Below are positions 14,139 to 16,274 of a stretch of 16,274 bases of DNA, piece by piece. The notes under the pieces were generated by a model. The model made no database searches, was not told where the DNA came from, and saw only the letters and a program-made list of their open reading frames with translations. The translations under genes and the position numbers were made by a program. Positions within the stretch are counted from its first letter, which is position 1, and every line of letters starts with the position of its first letter. The stretch comes from Syntrophomonadaceae bacterium (GTDB lineage Bacteria; Bacillota; Dethiobacteria; DTU022): positions 1 to 16,274 of the forward strand of contig PWMM01000245.1 of NCBI GenBank assembly GCA_003558195.1. Reading direction: 5' to 3'.

Positions 14139-14474
14139 TTGCAGTACCTGATTTTTCTTTTACTAGTAGCTGCTATGTTTGCAGTAGGTGCTTTTTTGAT
14201 GCGTTTTTTTATGGATCGTGCGATCAGGCAGGTAATAAAAGCCTTTAGGGAGCAAAATGCTCTGGACCCGGTTAATGCTAAAGCTAAATCTGAACTGGGA
14301 TTGAAAAGTTCTGCTGAAACCAAGTTTACAGATGGGCTTTTTAAAATGCGTGATTACAAGCCTTATATTTTTGATTCAATGATTCAACTGTCTATAATCC
14401 GGCAAACTGAAGATGAGAAATATTATCTATCTGAGCAAACCTTGAAATCTTCAAATTTATCAAAATTTGCTTGA
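14139..14474 (+). CDS. Small membrane-anchored protein of unknown function upstream of valS
   Basis: A 111-residue protein with one hydrophobic N-terminal segment (about residues 2-22, LIFLLLVAAMFAVGAFL) followed by a basic stretch (MDRAIRQVIKAFREQ). This suggests an anchored protein whose soluble part is cytoplasmic. The C-terminal part (about 68-105, DYKPYIFDSMIQL ... RQTEDEKYYLSE) has a pattern like a small winged-helix fold: helices and then a Tyr-rich beta hairpin. I cannot assign a function. The TTG start is supported by AGAGGTGAT (14122-14130) with good spacing; the next ATG would lie inside the membrane segment. It stands 141 bases before valS and may share its transcript. Similar small genes before valS seem to occur in other Clostridia, but that is from memory. 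Confidence 0.7.
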   Translation: MQYLIFLLLVAAMFAVGAFLMRFFMDRAIRQVIKAFREQNALDPVNAKAKSELGLKSSAETKFTDGLFKMRDYKPYIFDSMIQLSIIRQTEDEKYYLSEQTLKSSNLSKFA

Positions 14475-14564
14475 ATGTAAAGCTTCATGCTTTGTCAAGA
14501 TTGACTTTCATGGATTATAATAATAATATTTATAAAGCTTTAATAAAGCTCTATAACTTGCAAA

Positions 14565-14579
14565 GATCACAATGTGATC
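14565..14579. promoter_or_regulatory. Palindrome GATCAC-AAT-GTGATC upstream of valS
   Basis: A perfect 6-base inverted repeat with 3-base centre, ending 36 bases before the valS start codon. It could be a protein-binding site or a small hairpin in the valS leader. No regulator can be named. Confidence 0.35.
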
Positions 14580-14615
14580 ATCGTAACTAATTGTCAAATA
14601 ACTTGGGGTGATCTG

Positions 14616-16274
14616 ATGGTTGAAAATATGCTACCGCCGGTTTATGATCCTGATGCTGTGGAAAAAGAAAGATATCAATTTTGGCTGGAAGGAAACTTCT
14701 TTCGTGCTTCCGGAGATTCCAGCCTGACCCCTTTTAGTATAGTTATTCCACCACCTAATGTTACCGGATCCTTACATATGGGCCATGCTTTGAATAATAC
14801 TGTTCAAGATGTTCTGATTCGAAGGCGCAGGATGCAGGGATATGATACTCTTTGGCTTCCCGGTTGTGATCATGCTGGGATTGCCACCCAAAACGTTGTT
14901 GAAAAACACCTGGCGGAAGAAGGAATCGATAGCCGTGAGCTGGGACGTGAGAAATTTTTAGAACGGGTTTGGGCCTGGAAGGACACTTATCATAAGAGGA
15001 TTACCGGGCAACTCCACCGTTTAGGTTGCTCCTGTGACTGGTCCAGGGAGCGTTTTACAATGGATGAAGGTTGTTCCCGTGCGGTACGAAAAGTATTTGT
15101 GGATCTGTTTCGCCAGGGCCTGATATATCGCGGAGATTATATGATTAACTGGTGTTCACGCTGCTCTACGGCCCTTTCTGATATTGAAGTGGAACATGAA
15201 AATGATACTGCTAAGATAACCCACATTAAGTACCCCCTTTCCGAAGGGGGAAAAGAAATTATTGTAGCCACCACCCGCCCTGAGTCTATGCTCGGTGATA
15301 CAGCTGTTGCTGTGCATCCTGATGATCAACGTTACCAGGAACTGGTAGGAAAGAAAGTAACCTTGCCTTTGCTCAACAGGGAAATTCCCATAGTAGCCGA
15401 CAGCTTTGTTGATCCTGAATTTGGGAGCGGTGCTGTTAAAGTTACACCGGGACATGATCCCAATGATTTTGCCATTGGACAACGCCATAACCTTGATGTA
15501 ATTATGGTCATCGGTGAAGATGCTAAGATGACCTCTGCAGCGGGCCCTTATGAAGGAATGGATCGTTTTGATTGCCGCAATCAAGTTGTAGAAGATTTAA
15601 AAGCCCTGGGGTTAATTGAAAAAATAGAGGATTACGAGCACTCTGTTGGGCACTGCCAGCGCTGCAACACTGTAGTAGAGCCGCTAATTTCCCGGCAGTG
15701 GTTTGTTAAAATGAAGCCCCTGGCTGAACCGGCTTTGCAAGCGGTAGAAGAAGAGAATACCGGTTTTGTTCCTCACCGTTTCACCCGTATCTACAATGAC
15801 TGGTTGGAAAACATTCGTGATTGGTGTATTTCAAGACAGATCTGGTGGGGACACCGTATTCCGGCCTGGTATTGTAAGTGTGGTGAACTGATAGTCGATT
15901 ATGTAGATCCGACCAGTTGTCCTTCTTGTGGCAGCAGCGATCTTCAACAGGATCCCGATGTACTGGACACCTGGTTTAGTTCCGCACTATGGCCATTTTC
16001 AACGCTGGGCTGGCCCGAAAAGACAAAGGATCTTGAACATTTTTATCCCACCAGTGTGCTGGTAACAGGGTATGATATTATTTTCTTTTGGGTAGCCCGT
16101 ATGATGTTTATGGGCCTTGCTTTCATGAAAGATGTTCCTTTCCGGACGGTATATATAACCGGCCTGGTCCGGGATGCCCTGGGACGCAAAATGAGTAAAT
16201 CCATGGGTAACGGAATAGATCCCCTGGATGTAATAGAAAACTATGGAGCTGATACTCTCCGGTTTACCTTGATA
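14616..16274 (+). CDS. valS: Valyl-tRNA synthetase (3'-truncated by window)
   Basis: The enzyme attaches valine to tRNA-Val and edits misactivated threonine. The frame is open from ATG 14616 to the window end, giving 553 residues of a protein usually about 880 long, so the anticodon-binding domain and C-terminal coiled coil are outside. Visible: class I signature HMGH at 54-57 after PPPNVTGSL, the CP1 editing domain (ATTRPESMLGDTAVAVHP), zinc-ribbon cysteines (CSRC, CQRC, and CKCG with CPSCG), DVLDTWFSS, and KMSKS at 525-529. The start is preceded by TTGGGGTGAT and matches the family's N-terminus (PPVYDP). No T-box leader was found upstream, unlike many Firmicute valS genes. Confidence 0.97.
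   Translation, partial: MVENMLPPVYDPDAVEKERYQFWLEGNFFRASGDSSLTPFSIVIPPPNVTGSLHMGHALNNTVQDVLIRRRRMQGYDTLWLPGCDHAGIATQNVVEKHLAEEGIDSRELGREKFLERVWAWKDTYHKRITGQLHRLGCSCDWSRERFTMDEGCSRAVRKVFVDLFRQGLIYRGDYMINWCSRCSTALSDIEVEHENDTAKITHIKYPLSEGGKEIIVATTRPESMLGDTAVAVHPDDQRYQELVGKKVTLPLLNREIPIVADSFVDPEFGSGAVKVTPGHDPNDFAIGQRHNLDVIMVIGEDAKMTSAAGPYEGMDRFDCRNQVVEDLKALGLIEKIEDYEHSVGHCQRCNTVVEPLISRQWFVKMKPLAEPALQAVEEENTGFVPHRFTRIYNDWLENIRDWCISRQIWWGHRIPAWYCKCGELIVDYVDPTSCPSCGSSDLQQDPDVLDTWFSSALWPFSTLGWPEKTKDLEHFYPTSVLVTGYDIIFFWVARMMFMGLAFMKDVPFRTVYITGLVRDALGRKMSKSMGNGIDPLDVIENYGADTLRFTLI

Noticed and set aside
14036..14323. A 95-residue minus-strand frame overlapping the small membrane-protein gene
   Set aside because: The plus-strand frame has a ribosome binding site, a membrane segment and a sensible position before valS; the minus frame has none of these.
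15156..15584. A 142-residue minus-strand frame inside valS
   Set aside because: It lies entirely within the well-conserved valS coding sequence, resembles no protein known to me and has no operon context; it is a shadow frame.

Overview
The window looks like part of the chromosome of an anaerobic low-to-mid-GC Gram-positive bacterium, most likely a member of the Clostridia. The evidence is strong AGGAGG-type ribosome binding sites, frequent TTG and GTG starts, the tig-clpP-clpX-lon-engB gene order, a BioY-type biotin transporter component, a ferredoxin-dependent 2-oxoacid oxidoreductase and a 2-hydroxyacyl-CoA dehydratase activase. All genes are typical chromosomal ones. I see no insertion sequence, prophage, CRISPR array, tRNA or rRNA.

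Layout. (1) Positions 1-6357, plus strand: protein quality control. It holds trigger factor (5' end cut by the window edge), ClpP, ClpX, Lon and the ribosome-assembly GTPase EngB/YsxC. A hairpin with a T-rich tail sits between clpX and lon and may be an attenuator. (2) 6387-7160: a stand-alone activase of the HgdC/BcrAD family with no dehydratase beside it. (3) 7189-8704, minus strand: birA and bioY, overlapping and convergent with the activase gene. A well-formed BirA operator overlaps the -35 box of their promoter, so biotin probably controls its own ligase/repressor and importer. (4) 8705-9316: a long AT-rich non-coding stretch with a minus-strand terminator, small repeats and a palindrome. 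(5) 9317-10609: glutamate dehydrogenase. Its only well-placed ribosome binding site and ATG are separated from the rest of the gene by an in-frame TAA at codon 12. (6) 10874-13653: korD-korA-korB-korC, encoding 2-oxoglutarate:ferredoxin oxidoreductase. (7) 13654-14138: non-coding DNA with overlapping RNA stems. (8) 14139-14474: a small one-TM protein. (9) 14616 to the end: valyl-tRNA synthetase, cut by the window edge.

How the parts work together: trigger factor, ClpXP and Lon form a folding and proteolysis block. GDH and KOR catalyse successive steps, glutamate to 2-oxoglutarate to succinyl-CoA, delivering NAD(P)H and reduced ferredoxin, which fits amino-acid oxidation by an anaerobe. BirA and BioY supply and sense biotin.

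I found no clearly new multi-gene system. The points most worth checking are the in-frame stop in the GDH gene, the BirA operator/promoter overlap, the possible leader-peptide attenuator before lon, the switch-like stems after korC, and a possible small RNA on the minus strand near 8945-9008.
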